Origin: Streptomyces sp. NRRL S-118 | Lineage (GTDB): Bacteria > Actinomycetota > Actinomycetes > Streptomycetales > Streptomycetaceae | Direction: 5' to 3' | Length of the DNA: 16,147 nucleotides | Assembly: GCF_000716335.1 (NCBI RefSeq) | Contig: NZ_KL591029.1 | Span: 42,445-58,591 of the forward strand | Part shown: piece after piece, positions 7,843 to 15,196 of the stretch | Numbering within the stretch: the first letter of the stretch is position 1 | Layout of the letters: each line of letters begins with the position of its first letter | The notes under the pieces: generated by a model | Told to the model about the DNA's origin: nothing | The model's input: the letters and a program-made list of their open reading frames with translations, nothing else | Databases searched by the model: none | Translations under genes and position numbers: made by a program

Positions 7843-9336
7843 AGCCCGACTCCTGCACGGCTGAGGGACCACCCTGGGACCGCTCGGCGGTACGGCCGTT
7901 GTGTGCCGGAGCGCGTATGCGCAGGTCGAGGGGGTCGAGTGGCGCTCCGGCGACAAAAGCATCCACATGATGCTGCTCTGATCGTGCGCAGCCCCCTGCG
8001 TGCTGGCGAGCGATGTTCGTCCATGCCATGGCCGGATCGCTGGCCGGTTCCGGCGATTGGAGCCCCGTACGCCCCACGCAGCCAGTACCGCCGGCATGTC
8101 TCTACGTGCCCAAGCCCAGTGGATCGCGCTAGTCATACAACTGGAGCGTCGCCCGTACGAGGCTTTCTTTGTGCCGCCCCTACGGGCTTGTCCCGGGCCC
8201 GCGGTCCGCCCGGGAGTCCAAAGGTCTTGCGCATGCCAACGCAGTTCGCCCACACCTTTTGGGGTCACGGATGAACGCTTGATGTACACGATCCCTCAGT
8301 CGAGGGAGCTACCTGCACGCATTCCGCCCGGATGCCTGCGCCGTCGATGGCGCCGATCAGCTGGCGTACGAGCGCTGTTCCGCCGATGAGCCGTGACGCC
8401 GCACGAGGAGAAGCGGCGGGAGTTGCTCGTGCGCTCCGAGCAGTTTCGCGGCCCGGCCACAGGGCATGGGGTGACGGGCTACCTGACCAGCCTCCGGACT
8501 CTCACGAGCGACTGCCGTGGAGGTGTTCGACCTCACCGCTCAAGAGGTGGTCGCGGCCGGCCACTCGCTCGTGCGGACGGTGGCGCGGGGGTGTCGCACG
8601 CGATCGGCACGCTTTTGGACCTGGAGCGGTTCTTCGCGTCCGCCGCGCGCAAGGGCCGCCTTTTCGGCCGAACGGGTGACGTCGTCATCTGTCCATCCGC
8701 CAGGACATCACGGCCGTCTTGCCCTCGCCCGGCGAGGGCTTCACGCGCGACTGGACCGGCGGGACAGGCAACGGGCAGCCCGCATTCGGAATTGCCCGGG
8801 CCGCTGCCTTCTCGTCGCTGCGGGCCGTGTCCTGGCGCCTCACCATGCCGCGACACCCCCTGTGCCCGCCTCACCACCCCGCCCGCCGTCGCCGTCTCGG
8901 TCGAAAGCTTCCCCGCCTGCGGACATCCGTCGGCTGCCGGTGCAGGACGGTGAGGGAGCGCATTCGACGGAAGAGTGCGGTCTGGTGTACCGGTCGTCCG
9001 GAGCGCTCCCGGAATTGCCCGGCCGGCACTGGCCTCTGTGCTCGCGGCTCAGACAGGCTCGACCACCCAAGGCCCCCGCTGTCCTCGCTGCCACGCCAAG
9101 CCGGTGAAGGTGTCTCCGTCCGCTGCCGGTTCGTTTACCCCAGAATGGGATGGATTCCTCCATCATTGCTCACTCCGCTCGGTGACGAGTTGCAAGCCAT
9201 GCGTAATCGACATGGCGGAAATCCGCCTTGAATCGTCCGGGCGAGGGGCAAAAGACTCCTCCTAACGCGGAGGGGCACATGCGCCCCGACGGCGATCCAG
9301 CACACCAGTCACGCTCGCACGTGAGGAGACCGCCGC
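7843..9336. other. 1.5-kb stretch without an intact gene; degenerate sequence
   Basis: Several frames are open here, but none combines a start, a ribosome-binding site, codon bias and a recognised motif. On minus, about 7850-7970, a frame reading VDAFVAGAPLDPLDLRIRAP looks coding-like but is short. On plus, 8393-8693 looks like a frameshifted gene (separate entry). The rest, including 8700-9300, shows mixed frames suggestive of decayed coding DNA. No tRNA, repeat array or clear IS end was found. Confidence 0.45.
8393..8693 (+). pseudogene. Possible frameshifted relic of an unknown gene
   Basis: A GTG at about 8394 opens a frame with MTPHEEKRRELLVRSEQFRG. From 8517 a different plus frame has plausible protein sequence, VEVFDLTAQEVVAAGHSLVR. 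At about 8590 the first frame resumes as GAGVSHAIGTLLDLERFFAS, then AARKGRLFGRTGDVVI. The pieces look like one decayed coding region with frame changes near 8515 and 8585. The family is not recognised, and chance open frames in GC-rich DNA remain an alternative. Confidence 0.3.
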
Positions 9337-9864
9337 ATGCCCGATGCCGGCCCTCGACGCACGGCATACCCGATCACCCTGAACGACGGCACCACCACCC
9401 GTACTCGCGAGGTCACTCCCGCCGACCTCGGACCCATCCAGGAACTGCACCGCCGCTGCTCGCCGGGCAGCCGAGCTCTGCGTTACCACGCGGGTAAACG
9501 CGAGTTGTCCACCGCCGGATGGCGGCAGCTGTCCGATCCGGCGCGCGGCACCACCTTGGTCACCACCACTGCCCAGCAAACGGACCGCATCATCGCCATG
9601 ACCAACGTCATGCGAACCGATCAGAAAGGAGTGGGGGAACTTGCCGTGCTCATCGAGGACGAATGGCAGTCCAAAGGCCTCGGTACCGCCCTGGCCGCAC
9701 ACGCGGCCGACGTAGCCCGACGAGCCGGACACCACACGCTGACCGCCACTGTCGCCGCGGTCAACACGCCGATGCTGCACGTCCTGGAAAGTCTGGACGC
9801 TCCACCCACCCGAGCCACCGGGCCCGTCCTGGACATCCACATACCGCTATGGAGCCGGAGGTGA
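9337..9864 (+). CDS. GNAT-family N-acetyltransferase
   Basis: A 175-residue single-domain protein. The ATG at 9337 is preceded by GAGGAG at 9323-9328. The N-terminus (ITLNDGTTTRTREVTPADLG) matches the beta1-alpha1 start of GNAT domains, in the style of those fused to or associated with acyl-CoA/Pat acetyltransferases. The acetyl-CoA pyrophosphate-binding loop is seen in EDEWQSKGLGTALAAHAADV at about residues 107-126 (Q/R-x-x-G-x-G). The later strand-helix TATVAAVNTPMLHVLESL fits the fold's motif B region. It would transfer an acetyl group from acetyl-CoA to a small molecule or protein lysine; the substrate is unknown. It stands alone amid degenerate DNA and is intact. Confidence 0.87.
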   Translation: MPDAGPRRTAYPITLNDGTTTRTREVTPADLGPIQELHRRCSPGSRALRYHAGKRELSTAGWRQLSDPARGTTLVTTTAQQTDRIIAMTNVMRTDQKGVGELAVLIEDEWQSKGLGTALAAHAADVARRAGHHTLTATVAAVNTPMLHVLESLDAPPTRATGPVLDIHIPLWSRR

Positions 9865-9903
9865 CACGGCGAGCGGGCGGGCCAACCACCCGGGGGCTTC
9901 GCG

Positions 9904-9923
9904 CTTCTGCCATCCCGCAGAAG
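9904..9923 (+). terminator. Possible weak terminator hairpin after the GNAT gene
   Basis: CTTCTGC at 9904-9910 pairs with GCAGAAG at 9917-9923 around a 6-nt loop, 40 bp after the acetyltransferase stop. There is no T-tract. The position fits a terminator, but a 7-bp stem can arise by chance. Confidence 0.35.
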
Positions 9924-10333
9924 GCCAGTGACCACGAGCGCGGCCGCCCCCGTGTGGTCGTGCTCGCGGGGTGTGACCACCCTGCCGGTCCCGCTCAGCC
10001 GACCCAGCCAGTCCACCGTTGCTGGTCCCCGTGACGAACTGCGAGCGGTAGACGCTGTCCTCAGCGGTTGAGGGTCACCCGCAGCGGCGGGTCCACCGGA
10101 GGGCCCGACGCCAGTGCCGTGACGTGACGAAGGGCCCGTTCCTGCGGCGTCTGGGATGTTTCGAGCTCATCCGCGCAGTGTCCCCCAAGCCGATCAACCG
10201 GTGCACATGGATTCCGTCGCGGCCGACTCGCACCACTGATCGACCCGTCGCGCTGCGCTCGCCGGGGCGGATTGCTCCCGGCACACCACGCCGCAGGGCA
10301 GACCAGTGCCACGGGGGCCGCCGTCACTCAGAA
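9924..10333. other. Intergenic stretch, mostly featureless
   Basis: Apart from a possible minus-strand gene tail at 10061-10180 (separate entry), I find no start-and-RBS combination and no recognised motif on either strand here. Confidence 0.35.
10061..10180 (-). pseudogene. Possible 3' tail of an unknown minus-strand gene
   Basis: The minus frame ending at the TGA at 10061 reads CADELETSQTPQERALRHVT, then ALASGPPVDPPLRVTLNR. It has G/C-rich third positions and a natural-looking C-terminus. No convincing start or upstream domain exists. It could be the end of a truncated gene or a chance frame. Confidence 0.25.
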
Positions 10334-10840
10334 GCCTCGGGCGGCCCCTGGCGGCACTGAATCGTCTTGACCGGGCCGTCGAGGCCGGTGAGCAGGAGGT
10401 CAACGCCTGGCGGTGTCTGGCGCAGGCCGACGAGGGATACGAGTTCGATCTGGCGGTGGCTCTGGAAATGCCCGGCCGACTGCTGCGGCGACCGGCCGAC
10501 ACAAAGAGACAGTCCGCACCTACGAAGAGATCATGGCACTCTGGCGGCGCCTCAGCCACCCTGAGCCGATCAGCTACTGGCCTTCTCCCTCATCAAGCTC
10601 ACGCTGCCACCGGCCGAGCTGAACCGGCACGAGGACGTCCTCGCCAGGGGGCCCTCGCCATCCTGCGGCGGCTCGCCCAGGAGAACCCGGCCGCCCACCA
10701 GCCGACCCTCGTCATGGGACTGGTCCAGGGACTCGGGCTCCCGCTGGCGCGGTCGGACCCCTGGCAGCTGGCCGAGGGCTACCCGCGCGCCCACACCACC
10801 ACCGAGCATGCCCGAGGCGACTCGGAGATCATTTACGGGA
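10334..10840 (+). pseudogene. TPR-repeat protein relic with several frameshifts
   Basis: Pieces of tetratricopeptide sequence lie in successive plus frames: ALNRLDRAVEAGEQEVNAWR with EGYEFDLAVALEMPGRLL (about 10356-10480), ETVRTYEEIMALWRRLSHPE (about 10505-10570), AFSLIKLTLPPAELNRHEDV (about 10578-10640), then ALAILRRLAQENPAAHQPTL (from about 10650). The motif RRLAQENPAAHQPTL closely resembles the RRLAE-x-NPAAYEPDLA repeats of large Streptomyces TPR proteins. At least three frame changes are required, so it cannot make a functional protein. After about 10740 the TPR character fades. A CHAT-type relic lies on the same strand at 11462-11900, so both may derive from one TPR-CHAT protein. Confidence 0.6.
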
Positions 10841-10846
10841 CAACTC

Positions 10847-11413
10847 TTAGGCCGTCCACGGGTCCTTCAGCGGCAGGACTCCGAAGGCGCGGAACCGGGC
10901 GTCCAGGTCCTTCAGCTCCGCGAGACCCTTGCCGATCTTCTCCCACCCTCGGGCCTGCGCATCCCTGGCCTCGTCCTCGGGCAGGGGCGGGACGGCCAGG
11001 GACGAACCGGCCAGCACGCTCGCCATGCCACTGCGGGTCTGCTTCAGCGCGCTCGCCCACACCTTCTGGGTCGGCGCGTCGGGGATCTGCTCGTACGCCT
11101 CGGCGGCGCGGAGTGCCTCGGACAGGTACTGGAAGTCGATGACCACGCGGTCCTGCTTGTGCAAACTCTGGGCGGCGCGTGCATGCCCGACCAGTTCGTT
11201 GTACCGCTCGGAGCCGCCCTGCCCGTACCAGAGGATGACGAGTGCACTGGCCGGGGTCGGCTCGGGCGTCGGGGTCCGGCTCGCGCTCGGACTCACGCTC
11301 CGGCTCCCGCTCGGACTCGGACTCGGCGCGGCGGCTTCGGGGTCACCCGAGCAGCCGGAGAGCAGGATGGCACTGCCAACGGTCAGTACGAGTGCGCATT
11401 CGCGGGCCCGCAT
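10847..11413 (-). CDS. Predicted lipoprotein of unknown function
   Basis: A 188-residue protein from ATG 11413, which is preceded by an AGGGGGG purine run. The frame stays open upstream to 11887, but there it runs antisense to a CHAT relic. The N-terminus MRARECALVLTVGSAILLSG-C has a hydrophobic core and a lipobox LSGC with the lipidated Cys21. A Ser/Pro/Thr-rich linker to about residue 55 follows, with acidic PEPTP near its end. The remaining ~130 residues are mostly helical and charged (for example YNELVGHARAAQSLHKQDRV and ARGWEKIGKGLAELKDLDAR). I recognise no catalytic motif. It is predicted to be anchored on the outer face of the membrane. It lies inverted between two relics, so it may have been inserted by rearrangement. 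It appears intact. Confidence 0.72.
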   Translation of the reverse strand: MRARECALVLTVGSAILLSGCSGDPEAAAPSPSPSGSRSVSPSASRTPTPEPTPASALVILWYGQGGSERYNELVGHARAAQSLHKQDRVVIDFQYLSEALRAAEAYEQIPDAPTQKVWASALKQTRSGMASVLAGSSLAVPPLPEDEARDAQARGWEKIGKGLAELKDLDARFRAFGVLPLKDPWTA

Positions 11414-11461
11414 GTTTCCCCCTGAGTCGAACGGCGCGGCCTTCAACTGGCCTGTCCTACA

Positions 11462-11929
11462 GTGCCTTACCGCGCCTCCCGGGCCCAGTACGCCGAAGAC
11501 GAGCACGCCTTGGTCGCGGGCCGGGACCCGGCGTACGCCTTCCGCTCCGTGGAGACCAACAAGGCACGGGTCCTGCTGGACGAGCTGAGCGGCCACTTCC
11601 GTGGCATCAGCGATCCTGCCGCGGCCCGGGCGGCCGAAACCGGTGAGGCGCAGGCCTTCTTCATGGGCAGCGGAGCCACGGACGGCGTGGTGGCTGAGAT
11701 GCTGCTGGCGAGCCGCCTGCCCCTCGGCGGCCTCAAGGAAGTCCCGGAGAGCCTCACCCACCAGCTCCGCCAACTGAACGCCCACTACCAGCAGCACGAT
11801 GCCGGCTTGACCGGAATGGCCGCGGTCACCTCGCTGGAGGAGGCCGTCGCCGCCCTGGACCAGGGCGAGGCCCTCATCGAGTACCACCTGACGGTCCTGG
11901 TGGCGGCCCTTGCGAAGGCGTGGCGCTGA
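11462..11929 (+). pseudogene. CHAT-type (TPR-CHAT) protein fragment
   Basis: The frame reads YRASRAQYAEDEHALVAGRD, then AFRSVETNKARVLLDELSGH. The SVE-x-x-KARVLLDELS stretch is the helical linker that precedes CHAT (caspase-like) domains. SLEEAVAALDQGEALIEYHL matches the start of the CHAT domain, where LDEGTALVEY is typical. The caspase fold itself, with its His and Cys, is missing: after EYHLTVL the frame ends in unrelated residues at 11929. There is no ribosome-binding site, and the ATG at 11462 is likely internal to the original gene. Known CHAT proteins are proteases or signalling parts of conflict systems. This copy cannot be active. Confidence 0.6.
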
Positions 11930-12457
11930 CGGTGACGGTGTGCGCGTCGGACGGCGGTGGCTCGACCGGATCAGGCGGCGGCTCCAGCACGGCGGCCAAG
12001 CCCGCCGGCGCTTCTGGCGGGAGCGGTTCGGAGCCGCCCTGCACCTACACCAGGCTCACGCCGCAGCCCCCGGCGGCGAACCTGGCGTGGGAGGGCAGGA
12101 CGGCGAAGGATGGCGCGGTCTACCAGGTGGTGTGCCCGGACACGGGCCGGGTGGGCATGGTGTTTGTGCCGACCGGCGGAGGCCCGGCCGCGCCGACGAT
12201 CGATCCGGAACTGGTGGCCCGGCAGGCGGTCGACTCCATGAAGCTGGTGGGGCCCGATGTTGCTAGCCCGAAGGCATGCGGGCGGTATGTCGCGGGGATG
12301 CCGATGTGGCTCTGGGTGGCGCCGTCCGCGACGACGTACGGGCCGGACACCGCCACGGCGACGGCGGGCGGCGTCACGGTCACCGCCACGGCCAAGGTGT
12401 CGTCCATCGCATGGGCCATGGGCGACGGCACCACGGTCACCTGCACCGGCCCCGGCA
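11920..12457 (+). pseudogene. Fragment of exported protein of the actinomycete 'ATP/GTP-binding' type
   Basis: The frame from GTG 11920 reads ALTVTVCASDGGGSTGSGGG, a low-complexity linker, then EPPCTYTRLTPQPPAANLAW, DGAVYQVVCPDTGRVGMVFV, DPELVARQAVDSMKLVGPDV and TATAGGVTVTATAKVSSIAW. From memory this pattern matches secreted proteins of streptomycetes often labelled ATP/GTP-binding protein and found on integrative and conjugative elements. I see no nucleotide-binding motif. The signal peptide is missing at the front, and the usual Cys-rich C-terminus is replaced at about 12457 by an integrase fragment in another frame. The open frame runs to 12642 but is out of frame with the integrase. Both ends are rearranged, so it is probably non-functional. 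Confidence 0.6.
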
Positions 12458-13013
12458 CGCGAAGAAGAACAGCCAGATCTTCCGCAACTCCACGATCCGC
12501 ATCTGTGTCCCCCGACAGACCGGCGGCGTCCTCCAGGCACTCGCCCAGGCGGACATCGACGAGGCCATCGCCACCGCCACCACCCCAGACATCCGGCTCA
12601 TCGTCGCCCTGGCCGCCGTCCACGCAGCACGGCCGAAGATGATCCGCACTATGCAGATGGACGACGTCGACCTGGGTAACCGGCGCATCACCGTCGGCGG
12701 CCACATCCGCCCACTCGACGACCTCACCCACCGAGCGGTCCTGGACTGGCTCGGCCACCGCCGCAACCGCTGGCCGAAAACGGCCAACCCCCACCTGCTG
12801 ATCACCCAGGAGACCGCCGTCGAACTCGGCCCGGCCGGCAAGCTCCGGACCACTGGGGCCACCCGCAATCTCACCGCCATCCTCGAACGGCTCCGCGTCG
12901 ACCGCCAGCTCGAAGAAGCCCTCACCCACGGCGCGACCCGCTCCACCTCGCGCTCGTCTTCGAAATCGATGAGAAGACCGCCATCCGTTACGCGGACTCG
13001 GCGCCCGCACTTA
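12458..13013 (+). pseudogene. Site-specific integrase (tyrosine-recombinase-like), C-terminal fragment
   Basis: The plus frame from 12458 reads KKNSQIFRNSTIRICVPRQT, IDEAIATATTPDIRLIVALA, AVHAARPKMIRTMQMDDVDL and GNRRITVGGHIRPLDDLTHR, then LERLRVDRQLEEALTHGA. This is the C-terminal half of a common Streptomyces integrase-like protein; the ARPKMIR region corresponds to the first catalytic Arg of tyrosine recombinases. Near 12935 one base appears missing (GGCGCGACC for GGCGCCGACC). The next frame continues DPLHLALVFEIDEKTAIRYA, then DSAPAL, until element 1 interrupts it at 13014. There is no start, no N-terminal DNA-binding domain and no C-terminus. It is fused to the exported-protein fragment at about 12457. 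Confidence 0.68.
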
Positions 13014-13230
13014 AAGAGCGTTTTGTCCCGCCCGGGGTGCTTCATTGCAGTTCAGGTGGCGGACCGTTTCGGGTCGGCTGGGGCAGTAGACATCTCTTGT
13101 GGCAGGTGAGGCAGATGACGGCCTTCGAGGGCCCGTTTCGGTCCCTTCGCTCCTGTCTGATCCCAACACGCCCCCGGTCGCGCCGGTTTGCGCCCTGTGG
13201 CGGGACGGCTGTCATCAGTACTACAGAAAC

Positions 13231-13934
13231 ATGCCTCGTAAGCAGCGGCCGTACCCGAGTGACCTGTCCGATGCCCGTTGGGCACTGCTGGAACCAACTC
13301 TGACGGCCTGGCGGGCCGAGCGAAGAGGGAAGGGCCTGGACATCGGGCGGCCGCCCGAGCACGATCTGCGCCGGATCATGGACGCCATCCTCTACGTCGA
13401 CCGAACCGGCGTCCCCTGGCGGTATCTGCCGCACGACTTCGCCCCATGGGAGACGGTTTACGGTACTTCGCCGCCTGGCAGAAGGACAAGGTCTTCGACC
13501 AGCTCAACGGTCTCCTGCGGCGCCTGGTCCGGAAAGCCGAAGGCCGCGACGTCGAGCCGAGCGCCTGCGTCCTCGACGCCCAGAGCGTCAAGACCTCAGC
13601 CAACGTGCCCGCGGCCGGCCAGGGCATCGACGCGGGCAAGAAGATCGCGGGCCGCAAACGTCACATCGGCGTCGACACGCTCGGCCTCCTCCTGGCCGAG
13701 CGTTTCCGACAACATCGGCGGCATCCACCTGCTCTCGAGCATCGCCTCCGACCACCCCCGCATCACCAAAGCCTGGGCCGACACCGGCTACCGCACCAAG
13801 GTCATCGACCACGGCGCCCGCTTGGGCATCGACGTCGAAGTCACCTGCCGCGACCCCGCCCAAAAGGGCTTCAAGGTGATTCCGCGACACTGGGTCGTCG
13901 AGCGGACCTTCGGCTGGCTCATGCACGACCCGCG
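13231..13934 (+). pseudogene. IS5-family transposase of element 1, broken
   Basis: The ATG at 13231 begins MPRKQRPYPSDLSDARWALL, then IGRPPEHDLRRIMDAILYVD and PWRYLPHDFAPWETVYG, a typical Streptomyces IS5-family transposase. Near 13465 one base is missing, and the next frame continues YFAAWQKDKVFDQLNGLLRR to VLDAQSVKTSANVP (first catalytic Asp). After LGLLLA near 13698 about 17 bp appear to be deleted, and the frame returns to SVSDNIGGIHLLSSIASDHP, ADTGYRTK (second Asp) and WVVERTFGWLMH (Glu). Similarity ends at about 13925-13935, before the final ~35 residues. All three DDE residues exist, but in two frames, so no active enzyme can be made. Confidence 0.8.
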
Positions 13935-13936
13935 CG

Positions 13937-14370
13937 TTTTCACCCCTCATTTCATGCGGCCATCGGGCATCGATGACACCCGCCGCTTCCCGGCAGGCAC
14001 CGCAGGCGTCTCCGCGCTCCGGCAGCCACCAGTAGTCGGACGGCACCATGCCGGCTTCCTGGATGCCGCACAGCGTCCTGTCGAAGATGCCGAATGCGTG
14101 GGAGGTGCCAAGGGCAAGGCCATCTGCGACGGCCTCCTCCCATCGCATCCCCATGGGCAGATACGGCGTTCGCGAAATCTCGAACCACTCGCCGCCCACA
14201 TGGGTGACCGCATGGCACCAGGAACAGGACCAGATCTCCTCTTCCCAGGCTGTCGGCGCCACCGGCCACCGCCACATCGACCGCCCGCACACATCACACT
14301 CCACAGGCGGATCCTCACACGCCAGCACGGACCACGCCAAGCGGCTGGCATCGCGCCAGTTACCAAACAT
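13937..14370 (-). pseudogene. Captured unknown gene segment with two CxxC motifs inside element 1
   Basis: From ATG 14370 the minus strand encodes about 145 plausible residues: MFGNWRDASRLAWSVLACED, then CDVCGRSMW, WSCSWCHAVTH, GGEWFEISRTPYLPMGMRWE and YWWLPERGDACGACREAAGV. The two CxxC pairs (CDVC, CSWC) suggest a zinc ribbon, and a third pair (CGAC) lies near the end. After about 13937 the frame runs on antisense into the transposase, to 13588, so the natural C-terminus is lost. The start codon touches the element's right inverted repeat, and no ribosome-binding site is correctly spaced, so the true N-terminus may also be missing. Function unknown. It occupies the place of the transposase C-terminus. 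Confidence 0.5.
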
Positions 14371-14474
14371 CCTTGCCGGGATAAAACGCTCTTTTAGAAC
14401 TCCTAACGGAATGACTCACGAGGCATCGTCGGGCCCTGGGGCAGTGGGTAGCAGCCAGGTGCGAGGATGCTGTC

Positions 14475-15182
14475 GTGTTGGATGCGATCAACGCGGTGGA
14501 CTGGGGTGCCATACCGGGCCATCCCGACTGGTATGAACCGGCTCGTGCCGAGCGCGGTCTGCGCGCGCTCGCGGATGCAGCGAACCTGGTGGAGGCGGCT
14601 GAGGCCAGCTCGCTGCTCGGCGGCGGCGGAATCGTCCATGGCCACAGTGCCGCAGTGTTTCCGGCGGCCGCGGTCGCGACGCCTCTGCTCCTGGACATCG
14701 CGCAGCAGGGTCACCCGGCGGCACGGGACGCCGCGTTGGGGATGGTCGGTGAGGCCCTGTCGTCCTATCCCCACGGTGAGTACACGCGGGTGGCGACGTC
14801 CTTCGGCACAGCAGTCCCGATCTGCTGCGCCATCGCCCACCAGTTGCGAACTCGCTCAGCTTTCCTTGTTGGACTGGGCAAGCGGGGCAGGGCACTGCTT
14901 GCCGATGCGGCCAAGCACTGGCGTTTCGAAATCCGAGAGTGCGTCGCCGACAGCAATGACACGGCAGCCTTCGGGGCTCTGGTCGGCTGTTTCCCGAGCG
15001 GCGTGCACGCAGCGGAACTACACGTCGGCGGCGAGATCGCCGTGCTGGACGAGGTTGCCCTCGAGTATCCACCCGTGGACGGCTCTGTTGAAGCGTGCCT
15101 GCGGGTGACGGGATGGCGTCCAGCTGGACTGCCGCCCGGCGCCGTCCTGTTCCCAGCAGAGTGCGGTGAACGCGTGCACTGA
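14475..15182 (+). CDS. Unknown 235-aa protein, possibly HEAT-like, IS passenger
   Basis: GTG 14475 is preceded by GAGG at 14463-14466. The frame is intact with strong codon bias. The protein begins MLDAINAVDWGAIPGHPDWY, EPARAERGLRALADAANLVE, then SSLLGGGGIVHGHSAAVFPA. Helical pairs follow (TPLLLDIAQQGHPAARDAAL; GLGKRGRALLADAAKHWRFE; IRECVADSNDTAAFGALVGC) that look like HEAT-type repeats. The C-terminal part (AVLDEVALEYPPVDGSVEAC) ends in PAECGERVH. There is no signal peptide, membrane segment or catalytic motif, so a cytosolic binding protein is likely. From memory, similar stand-alone Streptomyces proteins exist without known function; resemblance to immunity proteins of toxin systems is a guess. 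It lies between the inverted repeats of element 2, convergent with the transposase (14 bp apart). Confidence 0.75.
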   Translation: MLDAINAVDWGAIPGHPDWYEPARAERGLRALADAANLVEAAEASSLLGGGGIVHGHSAAVFPAAAVATPLLLDIAQQGHPAARDAALGMVGEALSSYPHGEYTRVATSFGTAVPICCAIAHQLRTRSAFLVGLGKRGRALLADAAKHWRFEIRECVADSNDTAAFGALVGCFPSGVHAAELHVGGEIAVLDEVALEYPPVDGSVEACLRVTGWRPAGLPPGAVLFPAECGERVH

Positions 15183-15196
15183 CCAGCCTCTACAGT

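Larger units (their letters stand above)
13014..14393 (+). mobile_element. IS5-family element 1 (decayed, with captured segment)
   Basis: The left terminus at 13014-13042 and right terminus at 14365-14393 form an imperfect inverted repeat (23 of 29 positions match; the outer 11 bases AAGAGCGTTTT are perfect). TTA flanks both sides (13011-13013 and 14394-14396), as expected for TNA-targeting IS5 subgroups. The interior holds a plus-strand transposase with two frame-breaking deletions and an unrelated antisense segment in place of the transposase C-terminus. The element interrupts the integrase relic. Confidence 0.8.

Noticed and set aside
9251..9291. CCTAACG-like motif and small hairpin upstream of the GNAT gene as an IS end
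   Set aside because: Only a few bases resemble the element 2 terminus, and no partner repeat or transposase sequence is nearby.
11414..11887. Upstream extension of the lipoprotein frame
   Set aside because: It runs antisense to the CHAT relic, and the lipoprotein signal peptide begins at 11413.
13936..14397. Plus-strand continuation of the element 1 transposase frame to 14397
   Set aside because: The residues after about 13935 do not resemble the transposase C-terminus and instead read antisense to a better protein on minus.
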